64,000 bases of DNA, taken from Mactra quadrangularis (Eukaryota; Mollusca; Bivalvia; Venerida; Mactridae). Shown here one piece after another: positions 35,438-46,512 of this stretch. The stretch is from positions 36,469,380-36,533,379 of the forward strand of contig CM046303.1 of NCBI GenBank assembly GCA_025267735.1. The letters are read 5' to 3'. Both the position numbers and the translations under genes were made by a program. The notes under the pieces were generated by a model. It ran no database searches. It was not told where the DNA came from and saw nothing but the letters and a program-made list of their open reading frames with translations. Position 1 is the stretch's first letter. Every line of letters begins with the position of its first letter.

Positions 35438-36528
35438 TTTAGCACAAAATGGTTGGATCTAAGTGCTTATTCACGTGAGAAGGAACTTGCCATTGATGAG
35501 TTGATGATCAAATTCAAAGGCCAAATTTTCTTTCGCCAATATTTGCCGATGAAACCTACTAAATGGGGACTTAAAACATTTGTTCTTAGAACAAGCAATA
35601 CTAGCTATGCTCTCTGCTTTCTGATCTACACAGAAAATGCCACTTTTAATGTGAATACATCGTCTCACTTATCAATGACAGAACAAGTTTGTCTTTGTAT
35701 GATCCAAGGTTTTGAAAATGCTGGTTAATGTCTGATATATGGACAACTTTTATTCCCCCTGAAGCTCTTCCTTGAATTGAAAAAGCGTGGTATAGGAGCA
35801 GTCCGTACTGTTAAACCCTCCAGAAAGTACAAGCTAACTGAATAAAATCCATCAGTGTTAGCTTTAGATAAAGGTGATGACCCTGTGTTTATGAGAACGA
35901 AAGATCTAATAACCTGTGCCATGATGGATACCAAGTGTGTACATTTCCTTAGTTCCATAAATTCTGACAATACGTATGATAAGACAGTAAGAGACAGAAA
36001 GGAACCTGGAGGTAAAGGACTGTGGTAAGACCAATAATGTGTGAAGCTTATAATCTACACATGAATGGAGTTGATGTGTTAGATAAAAAATCCTACAGCT
36101 ACCCGCACAAAAGTGCAAAATGGTACATGACCATATTTCACCGGCTCTGGGAAGTGGCTTTAGTAAACGGTTGCATTATGTATACTAAAAGTTTGGCTGA
36201 AAATGAAAAACCAATGCCTGCTAATACATTAAGAGAAAGAGTGATAGATGGGTTACTCGAGGGATGGGATATTGGTTCATGAAAAACAGGCAGACCATCA
36301 ATAACCGAATTACCGGATAGACTAACAGTGAGACACTTCACAGCACAATATCAAGACCCAAAGCACAGACCAGACTGTATTGTCTGCAGTGATAGAGCAA
36401 GTAAAAGAAGGGTTCAAACAAGATTTTATTGCAGAAACTGTGAAAAACCCATGCGTCCAACAGATTGTTTTATGTTATATCATACAAAGAAATTAGACTA
36501 TAAGTCAGCTTACATAAATTCAAAGTGA
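35438..36528 (+). pseudogene. piggyBac-family transposase, broken
   Basis: The frame from 35438 reads FSTKWLDLSAYS then IDELMIKFKG (first catalytic Asp), QYLPMKPTKWGLK, and on to LKLFLELKKRG and TVRDRKEPGGKG. A second frame from about 36022 gives MNGVDVLDK (third Asp region), HRLWEVALVNG and a C-terminal zinc finger with paired C-x2-C motifs (CIVC ... CRNC ... C). These are the landmarks of DDE_Tnp_1_7 transposases. The gene is dead: in-frame TAA near 35726 and 35842, a frameshift near 36025, a TGA at 36280, and the middle MDNFYSP motif (35739) out of frame. The N-terminal part is missing. No TTAA-flanked piggyBac ends were found. Confidence 0.9.
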
Positions 36529-37490
36529 AATTTCCGCTATCATAAGAACATAATTCAAGGTCAAATGTGGTGACTGTTAATATCTGATTTAATAAATCAT
36601 TGGTATAGTGCGTACACATTGAACCCGACCTTACCTTTCACATTTGCATCTAATTATCATTTACACGTATCCTGGCGAAAATCAATACCACGCCTACAAT
36701 ATGCTTCGGTTCGTTACGTATTTAAGATAAAATAAGACATGATTAAAGAATACACATCACACATGTAAAACAACTCACGATTCAAATGCAATCAAACGGG
36801 AAACTCGTGTTCTTACATTTTTAATATAATTGATAATAAAATGGATGGGGGATGGCGGTTGTGGGGCTAAAACCCACAGCATTTGAATTGGTAGCTAGCC
36901 TCATAGTATAATCATCTGGTCCGGTCCATGTGTAAAAAACACTCATTGTACACTTTAAATGTACTTTAAAATTAATCCCCGTGTTATAATTACATTCGAG
37001 CCTCGACGATAAAATCCGAGCACTAATACTACCTTCGTATTCAATGTAATGAATATTCTTGCATAAAGGTCAGGTCGGGGTCAACTTGTCTGCACTATAG
37101 TAAATAAAAACTGGAGAATTGAACCAGCTTCAATAATTTATCAGAAATAATTAGTGAATATTGATTGGTTTCATGTACAAGTTCTGGTAATTTAAGACTT
37201 GCACTAAACACACATTTAGTATAAGAAGAGAAATATTTGACCAGTTCTTAGTAAAATAATAAATACAGAGAGCAAGCAATACCATAGTACAGTGTAAAAT
37301 AAAACAAGAAAAATGGACACAAAATGTAAATATGGAATATCCTTCATTATTTATTAATGATATGCCTACATGAATGCCAAGAAGTAAGTGACTTACCTAG
37401 TTGGCAAGCACTCTTTAAAATAATGATATCAAAAATGTAATTTTAATGCTTTTTCTGCGTATACAATGCCCAGTCTACAAAATTAGAGGG
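36529..37490. other. No gene seen
   Basis: Downstream of the piggyBac relic. 36600-37090 is somewhat GC-richer, but no exon or repeat pairing is evident. Confidence 0.45.
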
Positions 37491-37498
37491 TGTCTGGT

Positions 37499-37914
37499 AG
37501 TGTTGGGAATCGGTTTAAAATATTTTAGTCGATTAATCAGCTAAAATGGTTGACTGATTAATGGTTAATCGGTTATGTAATATCAATAGTGAAAAACCCA
37601 TTACTTAATGTACTAAGTTCTAAAAAATTCTGTTTTAATCATGTTATTTGGTATCTAATTATTTATGATATATAAAACCATATAAAAAGTAGAACCTTTA
37701 TCATTTTCTAATACATTTCAAAACATGTAAATACTAAACATGACTGAATTCAGGGCACCCTAAAGAACAACACTTTTTAGAAACAACAGTTATATAGACT
37801 ATAAGTCTATTACACCAGTCTAATTTGTTGACAAATCAATAATCTTCGTTGACAAATAATAATCAGCACCTTCCTCAATGATTACTTGATGAACTGATTA
37901 ATCAGCCCAACACT
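37499..37914. mobile_element. hAT-like MITE with perfect 8-bp duplication
   Basis: The ends are agtgttgggaatcgg and the inverted gattaatcagcccaacact. The octamer tgtctggt stands at 37491-37498 and again at 37916-37923 (one extra base on the right). Subterminal gattaatc words occur near both ends. A non-autonomous hAT derivative with no ORF. Confidence 0.85.
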
Positions 37915-38275
37915 CTGTCTGGTTGCCCGGGACAACCACTCTTCAGTTTTGGCAACAAAAAATTTATTTTGGGCAACCAAATTTCTATAAACAAGACATA
38001 GTGCTTGCTGTTAAATCAACCTGTTTGGGCAAACACTTTCATATCTTAATTTCATAGACTAAATGCCACCTAGATATGGTGAGATTTTAAAGAATTCTCC
38101 CCATACAGACAAAGTCATATATTTCATAAAGACATTTAAAATTTGACTCATTAATTCAATCACATTATCACTGAGTTAGCTGTTTATTTTTCAAGTGAAT
38201 AAAGAGACAACATTATTACATCATTATAATATTGACATGTGAGTCTTTAATTAGTCATGAAAGTAAAATACATAC

Positions 38276-38381
38276 CTGAGTATGACATCAACAAAATTAA
38301 AGACACCAAGTTGATTAACCAGTATTGTTTTATAAATGATTCCATCTTTATGGTACAATGATTTGCTGTTCAGGCCATCAT
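38276..38381 (-). CDS. Receptor exon: start codon and signal peptide
   Basis: Minus-strand exon between the acceptor attttttCAG (just right of 38381) and the donor CTCAG|GTATGT. ATG at 38345 opens 23 codons: a short polar/basic start (MESFIKQYW) and a hydrophobic core (LINLVSLILLMSYS), a typical secretory signal peptide. It leaves in phase 1 with a G, which joins the EGF-like exon 10.9 kb away to give Glu-Cys-Cys. The 36 bases before the ATG would be 5' untranslated, implying a noncoding exon further right. The alternative frame through the whole exon is open but has no start. This exon fixes the N-terminus of the receptor. Confidence 0.75.
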
Positions 38382-39320
38382 CTGAAAAAATACACAAGAA
38401 TATAGCCGTGTGCAACATTGGTAATTCACTCAGTGGTTAAAGCCACTAAACGAAGACAAAATCTATATCATCAAATTAAAAACAAGTAAAACCATCAAAA
38501 AGACAATAGAATATAACTGCCTTTGGATTATAATAACTCTCTCTAGCGGGTTTCCTTTTAGGGGTCAAGTTCTTCAAAATATCAATTTCTTATAAAAGTG
38601 GGTTACTTTTATAACATGTAAATTAGATTACGGAGATACCCTCTCAGCCAATCAAGTTGCTTAAAAGGTGATTGATAAAACTTACACAAAATTGTATGTC
38701 ATATCATTTTTCTAGTGATTTACTCGAGAAATCAGTGAGTGCAAATTTTGAGTAAGCAAACATCTAAACTGATGCTAAAAAGAAACGCCTTATTTCAACT
38801 AGGTACATACTTTTCGTGATTCAGAATAATATAAGGAAACATTAATGTTGTCACCCAGTAAGAAGTCCTAGGTGACATGCGCAACTCGAGGTGTGCGTTA
38901 CTATGCCGATAGACACAGTCATGACGTTGCCAGAATATAGAGACACTCACAGAGCATAAAAGCTGGTCTATGTGATCCACGAGATTACCTTAGCCAACAA
39001 CGAGTTGTGACATAAACTCGTTTTGAAACATTGATAAATCTGAAGGCGTTACATAAGCCGAAATGCGAATCCTCACTGAATTCTACATTCTCCCAACAAC
39101 ATGGTCGCGATAATACAAACAGAGAGATAGACGTTGGTGACGGTACTTAGCATAACTTTAGAACCTTTTACGCCACACAAGAAGATTTCCCATTGTTTAT
39201 CGACTTATTTGGCATACACGGTTACCCCTTCACCACATGCATGACGTAGATCTAAACTGCCATGAAAATCTGTTACGCGAATGACGTTGGCGTAAATATA
39301 AATTATCTAGTTGTCTTACC
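38382..39320 (-). promoter_or_regulatory. Possible upstream region of the receptor gene
   Basis: A CpG-richer patch (38870-39300) holds four tgacgt or gacgtt words (near 38922, 39133, 39242, 39283), CREB/ATF-like half sites. On the minus strand, ATCTCG|GTAAGA at 39320-39315 could be the donor of a noncoding first exon joining 38381. No TATA or initiator was defined; this is an inference from position and composition. Confidence 0.3.
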
Positions 39321-39350
39321 GAGATTACACTCATTCTACCTGAACATGGC

Positions 39351-39686
39351 CTAACAGCAAACTTTCTGTATAACGTAAGACTTAATTGGTTCGTTTGTTA
39401 GTATATGTTCATGTATAAAACTATTTACACGATTTCGTGAGTTTGGATTGGCTTTTGCACAACATTCACTACACAAAAGTGTATTTATCAAAGCAGAAAA
39501 TTGGTTTACTTCAGATATGAAGTTTTGGTTATTTTTAGCCTCGACGGGATGTTCCGATCTCATTCGTTGAGTTCCGTGATTTTCCGTAGAGTCATTATTT
39601 TGGGTTTTATCGCTAATTTCAAAATAGTTTAGTATAAATTCTGGAGAAAATACTTGAGTATTTTGTACCTTGGATGCGTTTTATAT
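39351..39686 (-). CDS. Open frame of unknown nature
   Basis: About 110 codons are open on the minus strand, ending in TAG at 39351. The only ATG is internal (39563), giving 70 codons (starts MRSEHPVEAKNNQNF, ends IKSYVIQKVCC). The composition is balanced and includes a CSECC cluster, less repetitive than chance frames in this AT-rich DNA. There is no recognised family. It could be an upstream ORF in the receptor leader, an exon of something else, or chance. Confidence 0.25.
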
Positions 39687-41703
39687 ATTCATTTAATGTT
39701 TGCATGAGTTTAAAGCAAAAGCATAATACTTGAAAATTATCAGCGTTCTATTTAGTAATGGGGCTTTAATTAATTTTACACGCATGTTAAAACAAAGGGA
39801 GATAATTTCATAAAATAGTTTAACCTTTTCAAAAAAAATGTTATTTTCAAAAAAATTCTCAAAATTGATCTTTCATTTACATAATTCTCAGTACACATGT
39901 ATATCCTTGACCATATCAACAATAATTTATCAGCTGCTAACAAAAAAACCCTATAAAAGTTTCACATAATTCTGAAATATTTCTTACACTTGATAACAAA
40001 ACTGTACTATTATCATAGCTTAATAGAACAAATAAACAAAAGTAATCCATGCTAAATACCTCTATCACAGTTTCAGATTATGGATCATTTTTAAACATTT
40101 TTCAAATGAATGTAATTCCTAAATAAATAATGCTATTACAAATAGATAACGAAATATGTGTCCAACACTAAACTAAAGCATGTTTTAATTAACAGCTTCA
40201 AGAGATGTGAAATTCTTGTACTTATTACTGAATGATATTTCAGTTTCGATCATAAAATCCTAATGAAAATTTCAAAAACTCATGTAGAATTATCAGTACT
40301 TTGAATGAAAATATCACATCACTTTTATATACTATCAAATTCTGATAGATAAACTCAGATGACACCTGTATGAAACTTGTAGTGTAACTAAGATGTATAT
40401 GATAGTTTGTAAGGCTAAGAAAATATTTGTTTTGTTACAAATAAAACACAGAGTTAGTCAGATATGTTTTATAATCTTTTATTGTCAAGTAAAAAGTTCT
40501 AGCACCCAAAATCATGAAAAGAAAAAGTACATCGAAGCACTAGTCTTTTACCATGCAAGTTACTGTAATAAGTATTCAAATAACTTTATTTGATACAATA
40601 TACTAGTAATAAAATATTTAAGTATCACTATTAAATAATATGTTTAGTGTTTAGTTATAAACCATGCTTCAAGCATAAACTAAATGCATTCAACAATAAG
40701 AGAAGGTCAAATAGAAACTTCATCTAGATAGAAAGACAGTCACCACATAAATATTTCCCTATTACTACTATATAATTAGTAGATAAGTAGACATTCTATT
40801 GTATTTAAACTGAGCATTAAAACTTGTGATAAAGATAAAAATCTAGCTACACTAATTGGTCATGTCACAAAAAATTTAGATATTTTTGTTGAAAAAAAAA
40901 TAGATGACAAGTTGAGAATGATAGAAGTTGTAGTACAGTTCACAGGAATATGATAAAATAACATGAGGTCAGAAATGAATCATATAAAAGCTATTATAAA
41001 TTAATCAAGTAGTTTTACATTTATAAACTAATTGAAACACATTATTTGAGACAAAAAGAGAGTAACATACAGGAACGGTAGGTTTCACTAGTAGGCAATG
41101 TATCCAGGTACTGGTAAATGTAGAAAGGGGACTGTTGATAGCAAGTGATGTGATTCATTAAAATCTTTACAGTGTCTACAAATAATACAGCCTTATGGTG
41201 GGCATAAACACCTAAACTAACCCAAAGTCTGATACATGTACTTAACTATCATTGATGTAGCATGCAGTTTTTTTACAGCCTGGGTCACTTGCTAAAACTA
41301 GATTATTCTCAGTTAATGATTTTAAGACAAACATTTCTGTTGAAGGATACTAAACATACAATTTCTAGCCAGATATGTCATAGGCGGATCTAGCAGGGGA
41401 TTTCCAAAATGTAACCCTCCATGAGTGTATTTTTTTAACTGTAAGCCATTTTTAGGTAGTATGAAGCATTTTTTCTCGGGCTTGCTTCGCTCGCCTTTGT
41501 GATAAACATAGATCTAGTGGTTATGTAGCTTTTATTATTATGTTGCGTTATTCTGCAAACAGTGAATAATGTGGTTGTGATTTAAAAGTTTGGACCCCCT
41601 AGAAAAAGTTTGGACCCACCCCTAGAAAAAATCCTTGACCCGTCCCTGTATGTAAAGTACAGATAAATACAAAATAAGAAGCAACAAGCAAATTCGTTGA
41701 ATT
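39687..41703. other. No gene; one short shared repeat
   Basis: AT-rich. 41545-41640 (ctgcaaacagtgaataatgt, agtttggaccc twice) matches 31000-31060. No exon signals convincing on either strand. Confidence 0.45.
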
Positions 41704-42038
41704 TATATCCCCCGCCGAGTACTTGTTTTTACTAACACATCAACTGGAGACATAAGGCTTAATTAATAAATATATTTATCATGGCATAAACAGTAAAATT
41801 CAAAAGCCTGAAGGGCCATATGGCTACAACTATCAACACAATCTCTTATTAAAGTTAAAGTGTCTGACCGGAACAAGCTGACGATATGCGCATCTCCTCT
41901 TGATATTGATGATTCCCATAGTTTCGTTGAATTCCAGCCAGTAGTTGCAGAGAACTACTCCGGAACGAAATTCGGATGGACGGAAGGACGGACAACGCCA
42001 AAACTATATCCCCCTCCCGATTCCATCGGCGGGGGATA
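41704..42038 (+). mobile_element. Short element with tatcccccgccga ends
   Basis: tatatcccccgccga at the left is matched by tcggcgggggata at the right. The right end also forms its own hairpin with atatccccctcccgat (42005-42020). A GGAC tract (41975-41992) precedes that hairpin, as in the pearl-type arrays. Noncoding; about 335 bp. Confidence 0.7.
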
Positions 42039-43180
42039 ATTAATATACCAATACAAAAACTTTATGCGGAATCCACCTAATTTTAAAAGGATACAGTATA
42101 AATTTTACCAGAATATTTTTCATGCTAAATGGGAGGTCAGTAGTTGGGTTGGTGACCACTGACAGTAGCATTGGCTCAGAGCATGTTACATATTTATAAG
42201 TAATGTGGCTCTCATAGTCATAATACAATTAACATAGCTGATAGTATGCCATATTTTCTAAGGCATATAATTACTGCTCTAGCATGGGGGTCAGGAGTCT
42301 TGATCCCAAATGGAATTTTGTATTTTTCAAAATATGTACAATAAATAAATGAAAAAGAATCATATTCCATCTCTCCTGGTAAAACTTCCAGGAATTTAGG
42401 TGACTGCAATGATCATGATTTCCAATCCACCCAAGATTCACCAGTCCCTATTAAGGTTAGGGTTGGTATATACTTTACAATGAATGACAATGAATACAAA
42501 ATTTGTTTGAATGAGTTCCAGAATAGCCATGGTACTGATAGTGCCTTGAAGACAGAATTTGAGTCATTTAATATACTGAAGTTGATTGCACCTAAGACTT
42601 CATTATAAATTCAGGCTCATATTAAATTATATTCGACCACTTACCAATAAAATTTTGTCAAATTTACAAGTTTTTTAGGAGCAATTCCAGTTGTCACGCT
42701 TTCCTGGACAAATGGTACTACAGAACAAAACATATACTTGGAATATGCATGACAATAATACAGCAAAATACTTGTATGTAAAGTTTACCTGTAAATTAAT
42801 CCGTGAACAGGTGAGTTGAATAAACACACAAAGTTATTTCATTGTTCAAACGAATAGAACTTCAAACCAATGTACAAATACAAACAAAAACTAAATGGAA
42901 CTATCCTCTTACCACGCTGTCACAGAGAAGGTATGCACAAAAACAATGCACACCCTACTTGTCTTTTGTTTGTTGACTTTTCTCATTGATGTAGGCTGTT
43001 CTATTAAATGGCATTACTAATACAAATCATTGATTAAATCGATAGTTGAGGCTCAGTTTGACACCTTTTGACATAGAAATGAATAGATAAAGACAAACTA
43101 AGGTGTTAACGTAGCTGTCAAGGCTGGTGGGCTTCAGCAGACGAAAGCACGAGCACATGCTGTTACATTTACCTCCCTGT
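42039..43180. other. No gene seen
   Basis: AT-rich intergenic sequence between the presumed 5' ends of the receptor (minus) and the epsin gene (plus). No feature recognised. Confidence 0.45.
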
Positions 43181-43189
43181 GAAAATCGT

Positions 43190-43246
43190 TTATGACTAAA
43201 CAGGAAGTTCTACTTCGCCATTTTATTCGCTCGGACGGTAGTTCCT
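43190..43246 (+). promoter_or_regulatory. Possible first exon and promoter of the epsin gene
   Basis: A CpG-containing island of sequence (aggaagttctacttcg, ccattttattcgctcggacg) ends at GTTCCT|GTGAGTG, a usable plus-strand donor. It holds an ETS-like aggaagt and a cgccatttt (YY1-like) word, both common at housekeeping starts. The next plausible acceptor is at 47888 in front of the epsin start. Suggestive only. Confidence 0.3.
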
Positions 43247-44097
43247 GTGAGTGTTTTTAACATTACATGTGTTATTTTATTGATTGTAAGCAATGTTAGG
43301 AAGATCGGACATTACAGTTTTATAAATTAGTTATTTATCCACTCGTTTAAATCTATTAAAAAAACAAATCTTGTTGAAATAAGCTTTTTTGACGATTTGA
43401 AGTTTCGTTTCTGTTTCGAAACTTGTGGGTGGGGGACCTCTTTTTTCAAACTCATACCGAATTTCTTTTTTCTTGTCATCTGTTCATAATTGTTATGTAA
43501 TACTTTAAAAACATGTAGAATCACAAATGTTAAGATGATTTGAATCGAATTATATCTACATTTTACAGTGCTTTATTACATATCCGTGTGAAGAGTTATG
43601 TTGCTACATCAGTACACTACATGTAACTTTGTTAACAAGTGTCATGAGTCATAATGTTCTCATGACAGGATAGTGTAGTATCTTGTATATGTTCATGTCT
43701 ATTGTAAAATATATTTTAAAGACGTTTTATTGTTAAGTTGTTAACATAATTATGAAATATGGTCTTGTTGTGATATAGTTAATTAAAGCTTTCATTTCCT
43801 CAGTGCTAAATGAATTTTATACAGGCAGTGGCTGTTATGACTAATTCTAGTCCTGGAGTCAAGAGTAATGGGAGTTCCACTATCTAAGACAATCCTAAGA
43901 GGCTAGGCTAGAGTTACAAAAATAGTGTAACGTGAATAACTTTTAACCAAAAAAACACAGTTTAATATTAATTTCACAATGGGAAAAAAGTAGCCACAAA
44001 CTGAATTAGTTCTCTTCGCACAAAGGGGGCTCACAAAAAGGGTGTTTATGACATTTATAACTTGATTATATTCATAATATTGCTAACAATGTTTAAG

Positions 44098-44550
44098 CAG
44101 TGTGGGGAATCACGTGACCTATATGGTTCCTAACACGGCAAAAATGATGACCAGATCAACAAGTATAGATGAAAAAGACAAGGTAAATGACATTTATATA
44201 TATGTAACCGATTTTTATCAGACTTAGTGCAGTCTAAGCAGCACAAAATTCTCTTCCTAGCAGTAGTTCTCCCAACTCCACAACGGTTCCAGTTTTCTAG
44301 ATTACCTCAAGGTTTTCAATGAGTCAAGAAATTTTTGGAAAAACTTCAAGGTAATCTAGAAAACTAAAACCGTTGTAGGATTGGAAGAACTACCATTAGA
44401 AAGAGATTTTTGTGCTGCTTAGACTGCACTAGGTCTGATAAAAATCGGTTACGTATTAATGTCATTTACCTTGTCTTTTTCAACTAAATTTGTGATCTGG
44501 TCATCATTTTGCCGTGTTAGGAACCATATAGGTCATGTGATTCCCCACTC
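44098..44550. mobile_element. 450-bp near-perfect palindrome, hAT-like ends
   Basis: The left arm (44098 to about 44315) pairs with the right arm (about 44344-44550) over its whole length (gtggggaatcac, tatatggttcctaacacggc, aaaatcggttac). The loop is about 30 bases around caatgagtcaag. Flanks tgtttaag and tgttaaga resemble an 8-bp duplication, and the ends cagtgtgggg fit hAT. The homologous inner copy (44915-45080) lacks it, which confirms insertion. RNA from it would form a long hairpin. Confidence 0.8.
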
Positions 44551-44608
44551 TGTTAAGACTGTGAAACATTATTTTGTATGCATGGTTTTCCTTAGATAAT
44601 TTTTTATG

Positions 44609-45968
44609 TTTACTGGTATGCGAGCAGTAGCCGTGAACGAGCAGTACTCGTGATTTTGATTTTATGCGTTTTATATGCTTTCCAGAAGAACATTAGAGTT
44701 TGTGTGATGTTCAATAAGACAAAATTAAACCATGTACAAAAAATTACCACAATCTGATCAGTATAACGGAAAATACTTACTTTTATGTCAACAAACTTAA
44801 AAAATCTTGAAGACGTCGCGCGGGGGAATCCCGTCCATGTAAATGCGCATACGCTATTATTAGATTTTCCATTTTATTTATAAATCAACGGGAATTAATT
44901 TGTATTGACAAAAATATCTGCGGAATTTGTTCCCTTTACACAAAGGGGCTCACAATGGGGGAGTTAATGTCGTAAATAACTCGATTTAATTCTCTATTTT
45001 GCGATCAATTTTAAAGGCCGTGAAAGGCATTATTTTTGAATGCATGGTTTTCCTTTGATGATTTTTTTCATTTTTTTATAAAAAGATGCCATATGTGTTC
45101 CTTAATTTATTTAAGTAAGTTTTAACATATAAAATGACAGTGTTTATTTTCACTCTTAGGGGAAAGGTGGCGGGGCCCTTTTTGAGGGGAGAATAACGAC
45201 AAAAACGAAATTAGGGGAATTTTTTTTCAATACTTGAGATTACATGGATCCTCTAACAGAGTAACATTTCTGTCTACTTATATGAAATTTCAACTATTGA
45301 AGCCATTTATTCATCTGTGATTTCTCTGTAATGCTTGAGGAAAGGGCAAAAATGCTATAAAAAGTACAAAAGTTTTCTGACACTTTGGCAGGGGAATTTT
45401 TTACCTGGGAAGGGGAAAAATATATACTTTTTGGAGAGGGGAATGGGGCCCAATTTCGGCCCAAAAATGGCCTGAAAAAAAACCACTGAATGACGATTAA
45501 AAAGTGGAATTTTATCCACTTAACCATCGTTTACGGAATATCTATTTGACGTTACGTAACCTGATGATAGTATTTTTGGTGTGTGACCGTGTTTGGTTTT
45601 TCTCGTATTTCTTGAATAATAAAAGATGAATCTGCATTAAACTTCGCCAAAATGCTTTCAGTAGTATAATTAACATTATATGAAAGCAAAAATTATCTTA
45701 CTTTCACACAAATTATGTACCAGTACTTGAAACAGAAAATCACGGCTACTACTAGCCTAACCATGAATATTCTAATAAAAAGTTGACCCCTTTTGAGCCC
45801 CTTGTATTTACATCATGTATGACGTCATGACACAATTTTTTAGATAGACCAATACATTTTGAACCCAGGTTTGTTATTGTCAACTTTGATTTGGAAATAT
45901 CAATGATTTTTCGATATATTTGAGAAAAAGCTTGAAAAAATCACGGCTACTGCTCGCATACCAGTAAA
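44609..45968. mobile_element. 1.36-kb TIR element, inserted in its own kind
   Basis: TIRs of 27-28 bp: tttactggtatgcgagcag... at 44609-44635 and its reverse at 45941-45968 (tgctcgcataccagtaaa). A third, partial end (atcacggctactactagc) lies at 45735. The interior 44915-45690 is homologous to the DNA flanking it. No transposase ORF. A G-rich block at 45160-45190 and 45380-45450 is unique to this copy. Confidence 0.75.
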
Positions 45969-46283
45969 TATTTTCCACAAAAGGAAGCCTTATTATTTTC
46001 TAATTTCATTAAGTTTTAACGTAAAAAAATATTATTTTTTATTTTGAAAATTGATGATTAAAATGCAGGCAGGATTTTATCAACTTAACCATTGTTCACA
46101 GAATGTCTATGTGACGTTATGTAATCTATAAAAATGATATCTTGCATTTCTTAAATAATAATTGACATTTGCATGAAACATAGTCAAAATGCTAATATTA
46201 GTATGGTAAGCAACATATGAGTTATGACTACTGCTTATTGCTGATGAAAGAGTCATGAAGAATGTAAAGCAAAAGGTTTTAAA

Positions 46284-46512
46284 GGCCACAACACATTGAT
46301 AGTGTGTTCTATGGATTTTTCTGGAATATAATGGGGCTTGTGAGCAAAGAAATTAAAAAAAAAAAATTATAATTCAGAATTTCAGTTGCTTTATATAGCG
46401 GTTTGAACAAATTTTTTTGAGCCAGCGAGGAAAAATTTTTTTTTTTGATATATCTGTCAAAATCAAGGTGCAACGAATGCATAGAACATAATATGATCAA
46501 TTTGTTGTGGCC
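46284..46512. mobile_element. PIF/Harbinger-like MITE, copy 1
   Basis: The ends are ggccacaaca and tgttgtggcc, with TAAA on both sides. The interior (ctatggatttttct, atatagcggtttga, gagcgagg-like) matches 56424-56646. Noncoding. Confidence 0.75.

Larger units (their letters stand above)
43970..46250 (+). mobile_element. Outer copy of a repeat holding a nested sibling copy
   Basis: Left part 43970-44608 and right part 45969-46250 are the two halves of one repeat: they align in order with 44915-45690 (cacaaagggg, ctcacaa, gcatggttttcctt; then aagttttaac, atccacttaaccat, tgacgtta). The break holds 44609-45968. A second insertion, the palindrome 44098-44550, lies in the left half and is absent from the inner copy. 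Confidence 0.7.

Noticed and set aside
35471..36341. Minus-strand ORFs of 65-81 codons
   Set aside because: They are antisense shadows of the piggyBac relic.
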